DNA of 64,000 nt from DATFVA01 sp963832715 (GCA_963832715.1 CAWHVB010000005.1:682001-746000); one strand, 5' to 3'; shown: positions 1 to 9,127, numbered from the stretch's first letter. Program-made: numbers and translations. The notes: a model not told the origin generated them from the sequence alone.

Positions 1-355
1 TGAAGATGTAAGTGATCACATTTCTGTTACTGAAAGAAATGCTGTTGATGCTGAAAGATTATCTGTTAAAATGAAACAGATTGAATACCTGAGGGATCAT
101 CTGGGAGAAGAATTCCACGCTATTATCTCAGGCATTACCCATTTTGGAATATTTGTAAAAGTTACAGATATTCTTGCCGAAGGACTCATCCGGGTAAGAG
201 ATTTGGAGGGAGATTTTTACGTTTACGATGAAAGAAAATATTCATTAATTGGGAGAAGAACCAAAAAACAGTTCCGTCTGGGAGATAAAGTTCAGGTTAA
301 ACTGGTTCGGGCAGATCTTGAGAAATCAGAATTAGATTTTATTATATGCGAATAA
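1..355 (+). CDS. rnr: Ribonuclease R, C-terminal part (5' end outside window)
   Basis: The reading frame is open from base 2 and enters the window already inside the gene, so the ATG at 71 is internal. The 117 visible residues hold the end of the RNB catalytic domain (ITERNA-like 'VTERNAVDAER') followed by a complete S1 RNA-binding domain ('GVISGITHFGIFVKV'-type strand pattern, then 'YSLIGRRTKKQFRLGDKVQVKLVRAD'-type sequence). This is the usual order in the RNase II/R family of 3'-5' exoribonucleases, which degrade structured RNA in the cytoplasm. The spacing between RNB and S1 and the absence of a basic lysine-rich tail fit RNase R of this phylum. The protein ends at 355, 22 bp before the next gene. 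RNase II is the only serious alternative. Confidence 0.82.
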   Translation, partial: EDVSDHISVTERNAVDAERLSVKMKQIEYLRDHLGEEFHAIISGITHFGIFVKVTDILAEGLIRVRDLEGDFYVYDERKYSLIGRRTKKQFRLGDKVQVKLVRADLEKSELDFIICE

Positions 356-377
356 TAGTACCATAAGGTTAAACTCA

Positions 378-3300
378 ATGTTAACAAAAACTAAATTATT
401 TTTAGGGATAATCCTTTTACTTCCCTCCCTGGTTTTCGCGCAGTTCGGTAAAAATAAAGTGCAGTATAAAGACTTCACATGGTATTATATACAGACTGAT
501 CATTTCGATATCTACTTTACCGATGGCGGCGATAATCTGGCAGAGTTCACCTCAAAGGAAGCTGAGTCCTCACTCACCTCTATCCAGAAAAGTTTTGATT
601 ACAGAATTAATAACAGGATCTCGATTATTGTATATAATTCACAGAATGATTTCCAGGAAACAAACATAACTGACCAGTATCTCAGTGAGGGAATTGAAGG
701 CTTTACCGAACTTTTTAAGAACAGGGTAGTGATCCAGTTTATGGGTTCCTATAAGGAATTCCGTCACCTTATTCATCACGAACTTACACATGCTGTAATT
801 AATGATATGTTCTATGGCGGTTCTATCCAGAATATAATTTCTAATAATATAACAGTTAATCTTCCCGGATGGTTTAATGAGGGTATGGCTGAATATCAGT
901 CTTTAGGCTGGGACATAAACACAGATATGTTTATCCGCGATGCCGCAATAAGTGAATACCTCCCGGATATTCAGAACCTCGGCGGATATTTTGCCTACCG
1001 CGGGGGACAGGCTGTATTCTACTATATCGCCAAAAAGTATGGTAAAGAAAAGATAGGGGAACTGATTAATAAGGTTAAGGGATCAGGCAGCGTTGAGGAA
1101 GGGATAAGGGCTTCTATAGGATTGAGTCTTGAAGAACTCAATGAAAGATGGAAAAAGGACATCAGGAAAACTTATTGGCCTGATGTTGCTATCCGGCAGG
1201 ATCCGGATGAATTTGCCAAACGCCTGACAGATAACCGTAAAGTAGGAGGTTTTTATAATACAAGTCCGGCTCTATCACCTCAGGGTGATAAGATTGCTTT
1301 CATAACTGACAGAAATTATTATTTCGATGTTTACCTCATGGATGCAATAGACGGTAAGATTATTAAAAAACTTGTTGCAGGGAACAGGACACCCGACTTT
1401 GAAGAACTGAATATAATTACCCCTAGTCTTACCTGGTCGCCCGACGGTGAAAAGATCGCTCTTTCGGTTAAAAGCGGCGGTTATGATGTTATATACTTGA
1501 TCGATGTGGAGAGCGAAGATAAAGAGGTAATCGATGTTCAGCTCGATGGAATTCAAAGCGTTAACTGGTCGCCCGATGGAAATAAACTTGCTTTTGTAGG
1601 TCATACCGCTAAGGAATCTGATATTTATGTCTATGATTTAGTTACTCAAAAACTTGAAAATCTGACTGATGATATCTTTTCCGATAAAGATCCTGCATGG
1701 ACACAGGATAGTAAAAAACTATATTTTGTGTCCGACCGTGGGAATAACTTAGATGCAAAGAAACTTCCTAAATCATTCAAGATATATAATTTCAATTACG
1801 GCCAGAATGATATCTACGATATCGATATTGACAGCAAAGAAATCTCGCGTATAACTAATACTCCTGATGATAATGAATCGTTTCCGGTTGTTGGTCCTGA
1901 AGGAAACAACCTCTTATTCATCTCAGATCAGAATGGAATTAATAATATTTATAAGCTTGATCTGACTAAAAACGGATCTGCTGTACCTGTAACAAATTCA
2001 CTAGATGGGCTTTACCAGCTATCATTATCTAAAGACGGTAAAAAACTTGCTTTCTCTTCTTTGTATGAGGCAGGCTTTAACATTTTTCTTCTGAACAACC
2101 CGTTTGAAATAAACCTGGATGAGAAAGAGCTACCCCCGACAAAGTATGTTGCAGGATTGAGAAAACCTGCGAACACAGCGGGTGAAGATACTCTCGTATT
2201 TGAAAAAGCTCAGAGAGAAACTGATGATTCGGATAAACTTTCTTTTTACACTGGAAAGTATGTGGATACTACCAATGTGTATGGAGACTCAGTTAAAATC
2301 GATTTTAATAATTATGTGTTCGGAGGGAATTCTTCACTCAATATCGACTCAACCGATTCGGTCAATCAGAAATTCAATCTCACAGATAACCTTGATTCGC
2401 ACGGAAATTATAAAGTCAATCGATATAAAATAACGTTCTCCCCTGATATTATATATGCTAATGCAGGATATAGTTCACTTTACGGGCTTCTGGGAACAAC
2501 GGTACTCTCTTTCAGTGATGTTTTGGGAAACCACAGGCTTGTCGGTGTTACCAGTCTTCAGATAGACCTTAAAAACAGCGATTACGGATTATCCTATCAG
2601 TACCTTGCAGAAAGGATGAACTACGGTCTCGAAGGATTTCATACTGCCCGGTTCCTTTTCCTTTCACGGGGTATAGGAACGAACCTGTTCCGTTTCCGAA
2701 ACTTCGGGGCAATCGGTTCACTAAGTTATCCCCTGAATAAATTTTACCGGGTTGAAGGTGCATTGAGTTATCTCAATGTCTCAAGTGAAAACCTCGATAA
2801 TCCGGGAGAACCGACTGAAAAAGTTTCATACCTTATTCCAACTGTTAGTTTTGTTCACGATAATGTGCTCTGGGGATATACTTCTCCTATTGATGGAACA
2901 AGATACCGGTTTGATATGTTCGGATATCCCGGATTTTTTGATTCAAATAAGAGTTTCTATTCAATGCTCGGAGACTATCGCACCTACTTTAAGATGGGTG
3001 ATTTTTATTCATTTGCATTTCGCTTATCAGGAGGATATTCAGGCGGTAAGAATCCCCAGCGGTTCTTTATCGGGGGAATTGACAACTGGATTAACCGCAG
3101 CTTTGCTACAACCGAAATCCCGATAAATTCGGCCGCTGATTTTGCTTTCCTTACGGCAGGACTTCCATTGCGCGGTTTCGATTATGCTGAGAGGATAGGT
3201 ACAAGATACGGATTGATGAACCTGGAATTCCGTTTTCCTTTGATCCGGTATCTCGTTACCGGTCCTTTGCCGATATTATTCAGTAATATACTGGGCGTAG

Positions 3301-3524
3301 CTTTTGCAGATGTAGGAGCCGCCTGGAATAAAAATCATGATTTAAGATTTTTCGAGAGGAATGCTTTTAACAATGTAGTAAGCCGTGATTTATTAATGGG
3401 AACCGGAGTAGGCGCCAGGTTATATTTCCTCTACTTTCTTCTCAGGTTTGACGTTGCCTGGCCTTATTATGTGGATACTTTTGGTAAACCTAAATTTTAT
3501 ATTTCCCTTGGTGCCGACTTTTAA
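378..3524 (+). CDS. Secreted metalloprotease-like / TolB-propeller / Omp85-like barrel protein
   Basis: A 1048-residue protein with a signal peptide (hydrophobic residues 7-21, cleavage after 'VFA'). Residues 30-230 resemble a gluzincin peptidase: HELTH at 134-138 and the downstream glutamate in 'WFNEGMAEY' (E168) are the expected zinc ligands. Residues about 240-630 hold repeated 'LSPQGDKIAF', 'WSPDGEKIAL' and 'WSPDGNKLAF' units typical of TolB/PD40 beta-propeller blades. The last 350 residues are rich in alternating aromatic and glycine strands and contain 'LRGFDY' followed by 'NLEFRFPL', the pattern seen in the barrel of Omp85/surface antigen D15 proteins, and the chain ends in an aromatic residue (F). 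I infer an outer-membrane anchored protein with a periplasmic or surface peptidase-like part. No POTRA repeats are visible. Substrate unknown. Confidence 0.75.
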   Translation: MLTKTKLFLGIILLLPSLVFAQFGKNKVQYKDFTWYYIQTDHFDIYFTDGGDNLAEFTSKEAESSLTSIQKSFDYRINNRISIIVYNSQNDFQETNITDQYLSEGIEGFTELFKNRVVIQFMGSYKEFRHLIHHELTHAVINDMFYGGSIQNIISNNITVNLPGWFNEGMAEYQSLGWDINTDMFIRDAAISEYLPDIQNLGGYFAYRGGQAVFYYIAKKYGKEKIGELINKVKGSGSVEEGIRASIGLSLEELNERWKKDIRKTYWPDVAIRQDPDEFAKRLTDNRKVGGFYNTSPALSPQGDKIAFITDRNYYFDVYLMDAIDGKIIKKLVAGNRTPDFEELNIITPSLTWSPDGEKIALSVKSGGYDVIYLIDVESEDKEVIDVQLDGIQSVNWSPDGNKLAFVGHTAKESDIYVYDLVTQKLENLTDDIFSDKDPAWTQDSKKLYFVSDRGNNLDAKKLPKSFKIYNFNYGQNDIYDIDIDSKEISRITNTPDDNESFPVVGPEGNNLLFISDQNGINNIYKLDLTKNGSAVPVTNSLDGLYQLSLSKDGKKLAFSSLYEAGFNIFLLNNPFEINLDEKELPPTKYVAGLRKPANTAGEDTLVFEKAQRETDDSDKLSFYTGKYVDTTNVYGDSVKIDFNNYVFGGNSSLNIDSTDSVNQKFNLTDNLDSHGNYKVNRYKITFSPDIIYANAGYSSLYGLLGTTVLSFSDVLGNHRLVGVTSLQIDLKNSDYGLSYQYLAERMNYGLEGFHTARFLFLSRGIGTNLFRFRNFGAIGSLSYPLNKFYRVEGALSYLNVSSENLDNPGEPTEKVSYLIPTVSFVHDNVLWGYTSPIDGTRYRFDMFGYPGFFDSNKSFYSMLGDYRTYFKMGDFYSFAFRLSGGYSGGKNPQRFFIGGIDNWINRSFATTEIPINSAADFAFLTAGLPLRGFDYAERIGTRYGLMNLEFRFPLIRYLVTGPLPILFSNILGVAFADVGAAWNKNHDLRFFERNAFNNVVSRDLLMGTGVGARLYFLYFLLRFDVAWPYYVDTFGKPKFYISLGADF

Positions 3525-3580
3525 TCAACGGCTGTCTTTTAGCGTTTTATGAGTCAGGCAGCCGTATTTGGTTAATAGGT

Positions 3581-3820
3581 TCAACTTTCTTTTTTTCCAG
3601 CGGGTTTACTGCCTGAAGTCTCTTTTTTAGCCGGTTTAGTGTTCTTATAATCGGTTTGGTAAAATCCCGTGCCCTTAAATATAGGGCCTGCACCAGGACC
3701 AATCAGTCTTTTTACGACTCCATTGCACTTCGGACATATCTTTACTGGTTCGGCACTCATAGTCTGAAACAATTCAAATACATATCCGCACTCTGTACAC
3801 TTATATTCATACGTGGGCAT
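3581..3820 (-). CDS. FmdB-family zinc ribbon protein
   Basis: 79 residues starting 'MPTYEYKCTECGYVFE', the hallmark of the FmdB/CxxC_CxxC_SSSS family. Two CxxC pairs (C8/C11 and C29/C32) form a single zinc ribbon, followed by a low-complexity Lys/Ser tail. FmdB proteins are small putative regulatory or zinc-binding proteins of unclear function. It is convergent with the upstream barrel protein and transcribed alone from the AT-rich region it shares with the divergent lipoprotein gene. Confidence 0.85.
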   Translation of the reverse strand: MPTYEYKCTECGYVFELFQTMSAEPVKICPKCNGVVKRLIGPGAGPIFKGTGFYQTDYKNTKPAKKETSGSKPAGKKES

Positions 3821-3936
3821 TAATTTTTGTCTCCTGATAAATTAAACTAAAAAACTTAATGAAAATATTAAAAATTTTCTATAATTTATTTTGTCGCTTT
3901 TTTGATTTATGATAAAGTACTTTTGTTCCGTCAATA

Positions 3937-4599
3937 ATGAAAAAATTTCTTCTTATAATCATTCCACTTCTGATAGCCTTCCAGGGCTGTCTCAATTATA
4001 TCCAGGATATTAATCTCTTTGCCGATGGATCCGGTAAGCTGAGAATAACTTACTGGATGAAAATGCCCGATAATGAAAATCTCAAAATATTGGATAAAAT
4101 CGGGTTATTTAATGCCGATTCCATAAGGAATCAATTCTCTTCCAAATATAATAAAATAACAGATGTGGAAGTCCATACAGACTCGACGGACAGCACAACT
4201 CATGCAAAGATTGAAATGACCTTTAATCATATCGACTCCCTTAATTATACCAAAGCTTTTTCGGATGCACACTTTTCTCTCGAGGATGGAGCTGCAGGTC
4301 AGAAGGTGTTTACCCAGTTCATTCCTCCTATTGCTACAGGATTCGGGTTCGATGGCAGCGATTTTAAGGTGACTTATAAATATACTTTCGGCGGGGATAT
4401 AATAACGCATAATGCTACCAGAGTCGATGGAAGGGTACTGATCTGGGAATATAACATTTCCGAAATCGGAAGCGGAAAGACTATCTCTGTCACCTTTAAA
4501 CCTTATAAATTGAAAGAAACACCTTACTGGATCTATTATCTTTCAGGAATGGTGCTTCTTATTGTAATTATATTTTTATTTAAGAAGAAAAAAGACTAA
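3937..4599 (+). CDS. Hypothetical secreted protein with C-terminal membrane anchor
   Basis: 220 residues. The N-terminus is a signal sequence with a weak lipobox (FQGC, C18), followed by a roughly 165-residue soluble region and a C-terminal hydrophobic helix ('YYLSGMVLLIVIIFLF') ending in KKKKD. If both signals are used, the domain is tethered to the membrane at both ends or the protein spans it once. I recognise no enzyme motif. The soluble part begins 'INLFADGSGKLRITYWMKMP', which resembles the 'strand with Gly/Asp turns' pattern of small lipoproteins in Bacteroidota. It is a single gene between divergent fmdB and the prs promoter. Confidence 0.6.
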   Translation: MKKFLLIIIPLLIAFQGCLNYIQDINLFADGSGKLRITYWMKMPDNENLKILDKIGLFNADSIRNQFSSKYNKITDVEVHTDSTDSTTHAKIEMTFNHIDSLNYTKAFSDAHFSLEDGAAGQKVFTQFIPPIATGFGFDGSDFKVTYKYTFGGDIITHNATRVDGRVLIWEYNISEIGSGKTISVTFKPYKLKETPYWIYYLSGMVLLIVIIFLFKKKKD

Positions 4600-4629
4600 A
4601 AAAAGCATTTTTTCTCATTAGTTCCCTCC

Positions 4630-4677
4630 TATGGCATAAATGATTTTATTGACATGCCATAGTGTTTTAATTATATT
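4630..4677 (+). promoter_or_regulatory. prs operon promoter with overlapping inverted repeat
   Basis: TTGACA at 4649-4654 and TATATT at 4672-4677 are separated by exactly 17 bases, a near-consensus sigma-70-type promoter placed 33 bp upstream of the prs start. An 8-bp perfect inverted repeat (TATGGCAT at 4630-4637, ATGCCATA at 4654-4661) has its right arm on the end of the -35 box, so a dimeric repressor bound there could block polymerase. No regulator is known for this site. Confidence 0.6.
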
Positions 4678-4709
4678 TACTTTCTATGTTTTAAATAGAA
4701 AACCGGGTT

Positions 4710-5651
4710 ATGGCTGCAAGCGATTATAAAATTTTTTCTGGTAGTTCCAATAGACCTTTAGCTGAAAGAATTGCTCATACACTTGATAAGCCGCTTGGTT
4801 CTCTTGAATTGAAAAGGTTTAGTGACGGTGAAATCTGGGCCAAGTATGGAGAGAATGTTCGCGGATGTGATATCTTCTTAATCCAGTCCACCATCCCCCC
4901 GGCGGAAAACCTCCTGGAACTGCTTATTATGATAGATGCTGCTAAAAGGGCATCTGCGAAAAGAATAACGGCAGTTATCCCTTATTTTGGTTATTCCCGG
5001 CAGGATAGAAAAGATCAGCCCAGAGTTTCTATTACTGCAAAGCTTGTAGGAAACCTGATTACCGTGGCTGGAGCTGACCGGATAATGACAATGGACCTGC
5101 ATGCACCGCAGATACAGGGATTTTTTGATATCCCATTTGACCATCTGTACGGTTCAACGATTTTTATAAACAAGTTTGAAGAAATAAAGTCAAATCTTGT
5201 TGTGGTTTCTCCCGATGTCGGGGGAATTAAGGTTGCGAGATCTTACGCTAAACGGCTTCATGCAAACCTGGTTGTCATTGATAAAAGAAGGCCTGTTCAG
5301 AACCAGGCTGAAGTTGTGAATATCATAGGTTCGGTTGAAGATAGAGATGTTCTTATTGTGGATGACCTGATAGATACTGCCGGCACTTTCGTGGGTGCAG
5401 TCGAAGCCTTGAAGCAGAAAGGTGCAAAGGAAATTTATGGTGCGATTACGCATCCTTTGCTATCAGGAAAAGCAATTGAACGAATAGAAGCTTCTGATCT
5501 GAAAAAATTGTTTGTATCCGATACTATTCCTCTAAGAGGAAATTCGGACAAAATAGAAGTTCTTACCGCATCCGAAATCTTTTCTGAAGCGATAAGAAGA
5601 ACATTTAATAATGAATCAATTAGTTCACTTTTTGATGTAGATAAAAGTTAA
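4710..5651 (+). CDS. prs: Ribose-phosphate pyrophosphokinase (PRPP synthetase)
   Basis: 313 residues, the normal length of class I PRPP synthetase. It makes phosphoribosyl pyrophosphate from ribose 5-phosphate and ATP for nucleotide, histidine and tryptophan synthesis. Family motifs are present: 'FSDGEIWAKYGENVRG' near residue 36, the 'GYSRQDRKDQPR' flexible loop, 'DLHAPQIQGFFDIP', and the PRPP-binding loop 'DVLIVDDLIDTAGT'. It is the first gene of a four-gene run (prs-rplY-pth-hppA) with short gaps of 9 to 21 bp, reading from the promoter just upstream. prs next to rplY and pth is a widely conserved bacterial arrangement. Confidence 0.97.
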   Translation: MAASDYKIFSGSSNRPLAERIAHTLDKPLGSLELKRFSDGEIWAKYGENVRGCDIFLIQSTIPPAENLLELLIMIDAAKRASAKRITAVIPYFGYSRQDRKDQPRVSITAKLVGNLITVAGADRIMTMDLHAPQIQGFFDIPFDHLYGSTIFINKFEEIKSNLVVVSPDVGGIKVARSYAKRLHANLVVIDKRRPVQNQAEVVNIIGSVEDRDVLIVDDLIDTAGTFVGAVEALKQKGAKEIYGAITHPLLSGKAIERIEASDLKKLFVSDTIPLRGNSDKIEVLTASEIFSEAIRRTFNNESISSLFDVDKS

Positions 5652-5672
5652 AATTAGTCCTGGAGTTTATAA

Positions 5673-6314
5673 ATGGAAAAATCGATATTAGAAGCAGAAG
5701 TTAGAGAAATAGGAAGCAAACAGGCCAGTAAACTCGTTAGAAATAGCGGCAAAGTACCGGGTGTTTATTATTCCAAACACGATTCGCCGGTTCATCTGGC
5801 TGTTTCTGAAAAAGCAATAAATCCCCTTGTTTATACTGCTGAAACCCATCTGGTTTCTTTAAAAGTTGATGGGAAAGAACTCGACTGTGTGATAAAAGAT
5901 GTTCAGTTTGATCCGATTACAGACAAAGTTGTTCACTTCGATCTCATAGGATTAACCTCCGGTGAGACTTTCCAGCTTGAAGTTCCTGTTCAGCTGCACG
6001 GTACCCCGGTAGGAATCAAAGAAGGAGGCATTATTCAGCACCTGATCCATAAAATAGAGCTGGAATGTCTTCCCAAAGATATCCCTCAGCGTATCGATAT
6101 TGACATTACTGAGCTCAAAATTGGGGATTCCATTCATGTTAAAGACCTTAATATCGAAAATATAACATTTCTTAGTCCCGAGGATGCTGTTATTGTATCT
6201 GTCGCTCATCCTAAGGTTGAAAAAGAACCGGTTGAGGGAGAAGAGGCAGCTGGAGAAGAACAGGCTGAGCCCGAAGTTATTGGTAAAGGTAAAGGCGAAG
6301 AAGAGGAAGAATAA
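5673..6314 (+). CDS. rplY: 50S ribosomal protein L25 / general stress protein Ctc
   Basis: 213 residues, the long two-domain (Ctc/TL5) form of bL25. The N-terminal part binds 5S rRNA ('REIGSKQASKLVRNSGKVPGVYY'-type start), the second beta domain covers residues about 95-180 ('PVQLHGTPVGIKEGGII' and 'IDIDITELKIGDSIHVKDL'), and there is a strongly acidic Glu/Gly tail. It lies between prs and pth, as in many bacteria. The start is supported by a GGAG at 5662-5665 upstream of the ATG. Confidence 0.95.
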   Translation: MEKSILEAEVREIGSKQASKLVRNSGKVPGVYYSKHDSPVHLAVSEKAINPLVYTAETHLVSLKVDGKELDCVIKDVQFDPITDKVVHFDLIGLTSGETFQLEVPVQLHGTPVGIKEGGIIQHLIHKIELECLPKDIPQRIDIDITELKIGDSIHVKDLNIENITFLSPEDAVIVSVAHPKVEKEPVEGEEAAGEEQAEPEVIGKGKGEEEEE

Positions 6315-6328
6315 TCAAATAACAGAAA

Positions 6329-6934
6329 TTGCGACTGATATTAGGTATTGGCAATCCCGGTAACAAGTATAAATATAACAGGCATAACGTCGGGTTTATT
6401 TTATTGGATCATCTGGCTTCATTGAATTCACTTACCTTTACGGCTTCCGCGGGTGATTATTACCTTGCCGAAGGTTCCCTCCATGGAAACGATTATCAGC
6501 TTATAAAACCTACCACCTACGTAAATAACAGCGGTATAGCAGCAAAACAAGCTCTTGAAAAGTATGGTCTTGACAGCAGCGATCTTCTGGTAGTACACGA
6601 TGATGTAAATCTTCCTCATTCCAGCATCCGTGTTAAAGCTAAAGGCGGAGACGGCGGACATAATGGTTTGAGTTCGATTATTTGGCACCTGATTTCTGAT
6701 GACTTTGCAAGGATCAGAATTGGAGTCGGCAATGAATTCGAAAAAGGTTATATGGCTGACTATGTGCTTTCGGATTTTAGTAAAGATGAGATGAAAACTC
6801 TGACTGAAAATTTTGATACAGTTCAGACGCTGGTAAATGAATTTATTATCGGAGGGGTAAACGGATTACTTGATGCAAACAGCAGGTTATCAAATACGAA
6901 TAAAAATTCTGACAACAAAACACAGGAGAACTAA
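6329..6934 (+). CDS. pth: Peptidyl-tRNA hydrolase
   Basis: 201 residues; it recycles peptidyl-tRNAs released by stalled ribosomes. The N-terminus 'LILGIGNPGNKYKYNRHNVGF' carries the conserved Asn and catalytic His of the Pth family, and 'LLVVHDDVNLP' with 'KGGDGGHNGLSSI' gives the active-site Asp and the tRNA-contact loop. The start codon is TTG, 14 bp after rplY; no in-frame ATG lies before the conserved Gly-Asn motif, so TTG is required. The Asn/Lys-rich C-terminal tail is not part of the conserved fold. Confidence 0.95.
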   Translation: MRLILGIGNPGNKYKYNRHNVGFILLDHLASLNSLTFTASAGDYYLAEGSLHGNDYQLIKPTTYVNNSGIAAKQALEKYGLDSSDLLVVHDDVNLPHSSIRVKAKGGDGGHNGLSSIIWHLISDDFARIRIGVGNEFEKGYMADYVLSDFSKDEMKTLTENFDTVQTLVNEFIIGGVNGLLDANSRLSNTNKNSDNKTQEN

Positions 6935-6943
6935 GGAGATTTT

Positions 6944-9127
6944 ATGGATACATTAATTTACATAATTCCTATCTTCGGTATTCTCGGTCTTATTTATACT
7001 TATTTCAAGTCTTCCTGGATAAGAAAACAGGATCCCGGTACTGACAAAATGAAGAAAATTGCCGGGCATATCGCTGAAGGAGCGATGGCTTTTCTCAAGT
7101 CCGAATACAAAGTATTAATAATATTTGTCATATGTGTAGCAATTTTACTGGGCGTATCAGCCGACCCGGTTAATTCCTCACCCCTTATTGCGGTTTCGTT
7201 CCTTACAGGCGCCCTGTGTTCTGCGCTTGCAGGATTTATCGGGATGAGGGTTGCTACGAAAGCGAATGTGCGCACAACCAATGCTGCCAGAACAAGTCTT
7301 GGCAGAGCACTTGAAATTGCCTTTGCAGGCGGATCTGTAATGGGTTTAGGTGTGGTTGGATTAGGAGTGCTGGGACTCGGAACGCTTTTCATTATTTACG
7401 GCAGCCTCTTTGGTGTAGGCGCTGAAGGATTACCCAGGGTCATTACTGTTATTACAGGATTTTCATTCGGAGCATCGTCAATCGCTCTGTTTGCACGCGT
7501 GGGAGGCGGAATCTATACAAAAGCAGCTGATGTCGGGGCCGACCTGGTTGGTAAGGTTGAAGCCGGTATTCCGGAAGATCATCCTCTGAATCCAGCCACA
7601 ATAGCTGATAACGTCGGAGATAATGTCGGAGACGTTGCAGGTATGGGTGCAGATTTGTTTGAATCCTATGTTGGTTCGATAGTAGGTACAATGGTACTCG
7701 GCGCTGAATTTATTGCTTATCCTGAGTTTCTTGGAAAGTTCAATGGTCTTGGGGCTGTACTGCTTCCTCTCGTAATTGCAGGAGTTGGTATCGTTATGTC
7801 AATCCTCGGCACCTTCTTCGTTAAGGTCAAAGAGGGAGGAAATCCGCAGGCCGCCTTAAACAAAGGAGAATTCGGATCTTCGATTATAATGATCGCAGCT
7901 CTTTATTTTATAATTAAATGGATGCTTCCTGAAACCTGGACACACGAGGATCCTCTATACGGAGTGACTTATACAATCACTTCGCTTGGAATATTCTGGG
8001 CCACGGTAATCGGCCTGGTGGCAGGAGTTCTTATCGGCGTCATAACAGAATATTATACCGGCACAGGAAAAGGGCCAGTACTTGGAATAGTAAGACAATC
8101 ATTAACCGGTACTGCTACTAATATCATCGCAGGTATCGGGAACGGCATGGTTTCTACAGCAATTCCGATCATTATAATCGCAGTCTCTATTATGGGAGCT
8201 TTTTATTTCGGAGGCCTTTATGGTATTGCAATAGCTGCCGTTGGAATGCTCTCGAACACCGGAATTCAGCTTGCAGTGGATGCTTATGGTCCTATCTCAG
8301 ATAATGCCGGAGGTATAGCCGAAATGTCTGAACTGCCGAAGGAAGTAAGACAGAGAACCGATAAATTGGATGCTGTAGGCAACACTACTGCCGCAATCGG
8401 TAAAGGTTTTGCAATTGGTTCTGCAGCCCTGACCGCTCTGGCTCTGTTCGGAGCTTTCATGACAGCTGCCGATATAAGGACTATTGATATTTCAAAAGCA
8501 AATGTAATGGCGGGATTGTTTCTTGGCGGTATGCTGCCGATGCTTTTCTCTGCTCTTGCCATGAAAGCCGTTGGAAGAGCCGCAATGTCGATGATTGAGG
8601 AAGTCAGGCGGCAATTCAGGACAATACCTGCACTTACAAATGCACTGAAAGTCATGCAGAAAAATGAAGGAAAAGAATTCTCTGACTGGAATAACGACGA
8701 TAAACAGACTTTTGAAAAGGCCGATGGTGCGGCTGAATATGGAAAATGCGTTGAAATTTCTACAAAAGCCGCAATTAAAGAAATGGTTATACCCGGCTTG
8801 CTTGCTGTTGCAGCTCCTGTTTTTATTGGATTTGCAGGCGGTGCAGAAATGCTTGGCGGATTGCTCGCAGGTGTTACTGTAACAGGCGTGCTCATGGCCA
8901 TCTTCCAGTCTAATGCCGGCGGAGCCTGGGATAATGCCAAGAAAATGTTTGAAGAAGGTATAGAAGTAAACGGACAAAAATACTACAAAGGCTCTGATCC
9001 CCATAAAGCCGCAGTCGTCGGGGATACTGTAGGTGATCCATTTAAAGATACTTCCGGACCATCGCTGAATATTCTGTTAAAATTAATGGCCGTTGTTGCA
9101 CTTGTAATTGCGCCTTTAATTAAATAA
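6944..9127 (+). CDS. hppA: Membrane pyrophosphatase, K+-dependent ion pump (probably Na+)
   Basis: 727 residues with about 16 membrane helices; it couples pyrophosphate hydrolysis to cation export. The catalytic segment 'DVGADLVGKVEAGIPEDHP' and the second acidic motif near the C-terminus ('GDTVGDPFKDTSGPSLN') are intact. The segment 'GNTTAAIGKGFAIGSA' has Ala and Gly at the two positions that are Lys and Thr in K+-independent pumps, so I call it K+-dependent. In helix 6 the glutamate lies in 'GADLFESYVGS', the position typical of Na+-transporting members. The pumped ion cannot be proved from sequence. It follows pth by 9 bp and ends the prs operon. Confidence 0.93.
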   Translation: MDTLIYIIPIFGILGLIYTYFKSSWIRKQDPGTDKMKKIAGHIAEGAMAFLKSEYKVLIIFVICVAILLGVSADPVNSSPLIAVSFLTGALCSALAGFIGMRVATKANVRTTNAARTSLGRALEIAFAGGSVMGLGVVGLGVLGLGTLFIIYGSLFGVGAEGLPRVITVITGFSFGASSIALFARVGGGIYTKAADVGADLVGKVEAGIPEDHPLNPATIADNVGDNVGDVAGMGADLFESYVGSIVGTMVLGAEFIAYPEFLGKFNGLGAVLLPLVIAGVGIVMSILGTFFVKVKEGGNPQAALNKGEFGSSIIMIAALYFIIKWMLPETWTHEDPLYGVTYTITSLGIFWATVIGLVAGVLIGVITEYYTGTGKGPVLGIVRQSLTGTATNIIAGIGNGMVSTAIPIIIIAVSIMGAFYFGGLYGIAIAAVGMLSNTGIQLAVDAYGPISDNAGGIAEMSELPKEVRQRTDKLDAVGNTTAAIGKGFAIGSAALTALALFGAFMTAADIRTIDISKANVMAGLFLGGMLPMLFSALAMKAVGRAAMSMIEEVRRQFRTIPALTNALKVMQKNEGKEFSDWNNDDKQTFEKADGAAEYGKCVEISTKAAIKEMVIPGLLAVAAPVFIGFAGGAEMLGGLLAGVTVTGVLMAIFQSNAGGAWDNAKKMFEEGIEVNGQKYYKGSDPHKAAVVGDTVGDPFKDTSGPSLNILLKLMAVVALVIAPLIK

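Noticed and set aside
3530..3580. ACGGCTG / CAGCCGT inverted repeat between the barrel gene and fmdB
   Set aside because: Seven-base arms with a 24-base gap and no T run; too weak to call a terminator.
3880..3930. Bacteroidetes-type promoter (TTTG / TAnnTTTG) before the small lipoprotein
   Set aside because: A TACTTTTG is present but no TTTG lies at the right distance upstream.
7000..7392. 130-codon minus-strand frame inside hppA
   Set aside because: Antisense to a conserved gene, Ser/Pro-rich and without recognisable motifs.
8284..8940. 218-codon open frame on the minus strand inside hppA
   Set aside because: It lies wholly opposite a conserved pyrophosphatase gene and is a by-product of its codon bias; no ribosome binding site or family resemblance.
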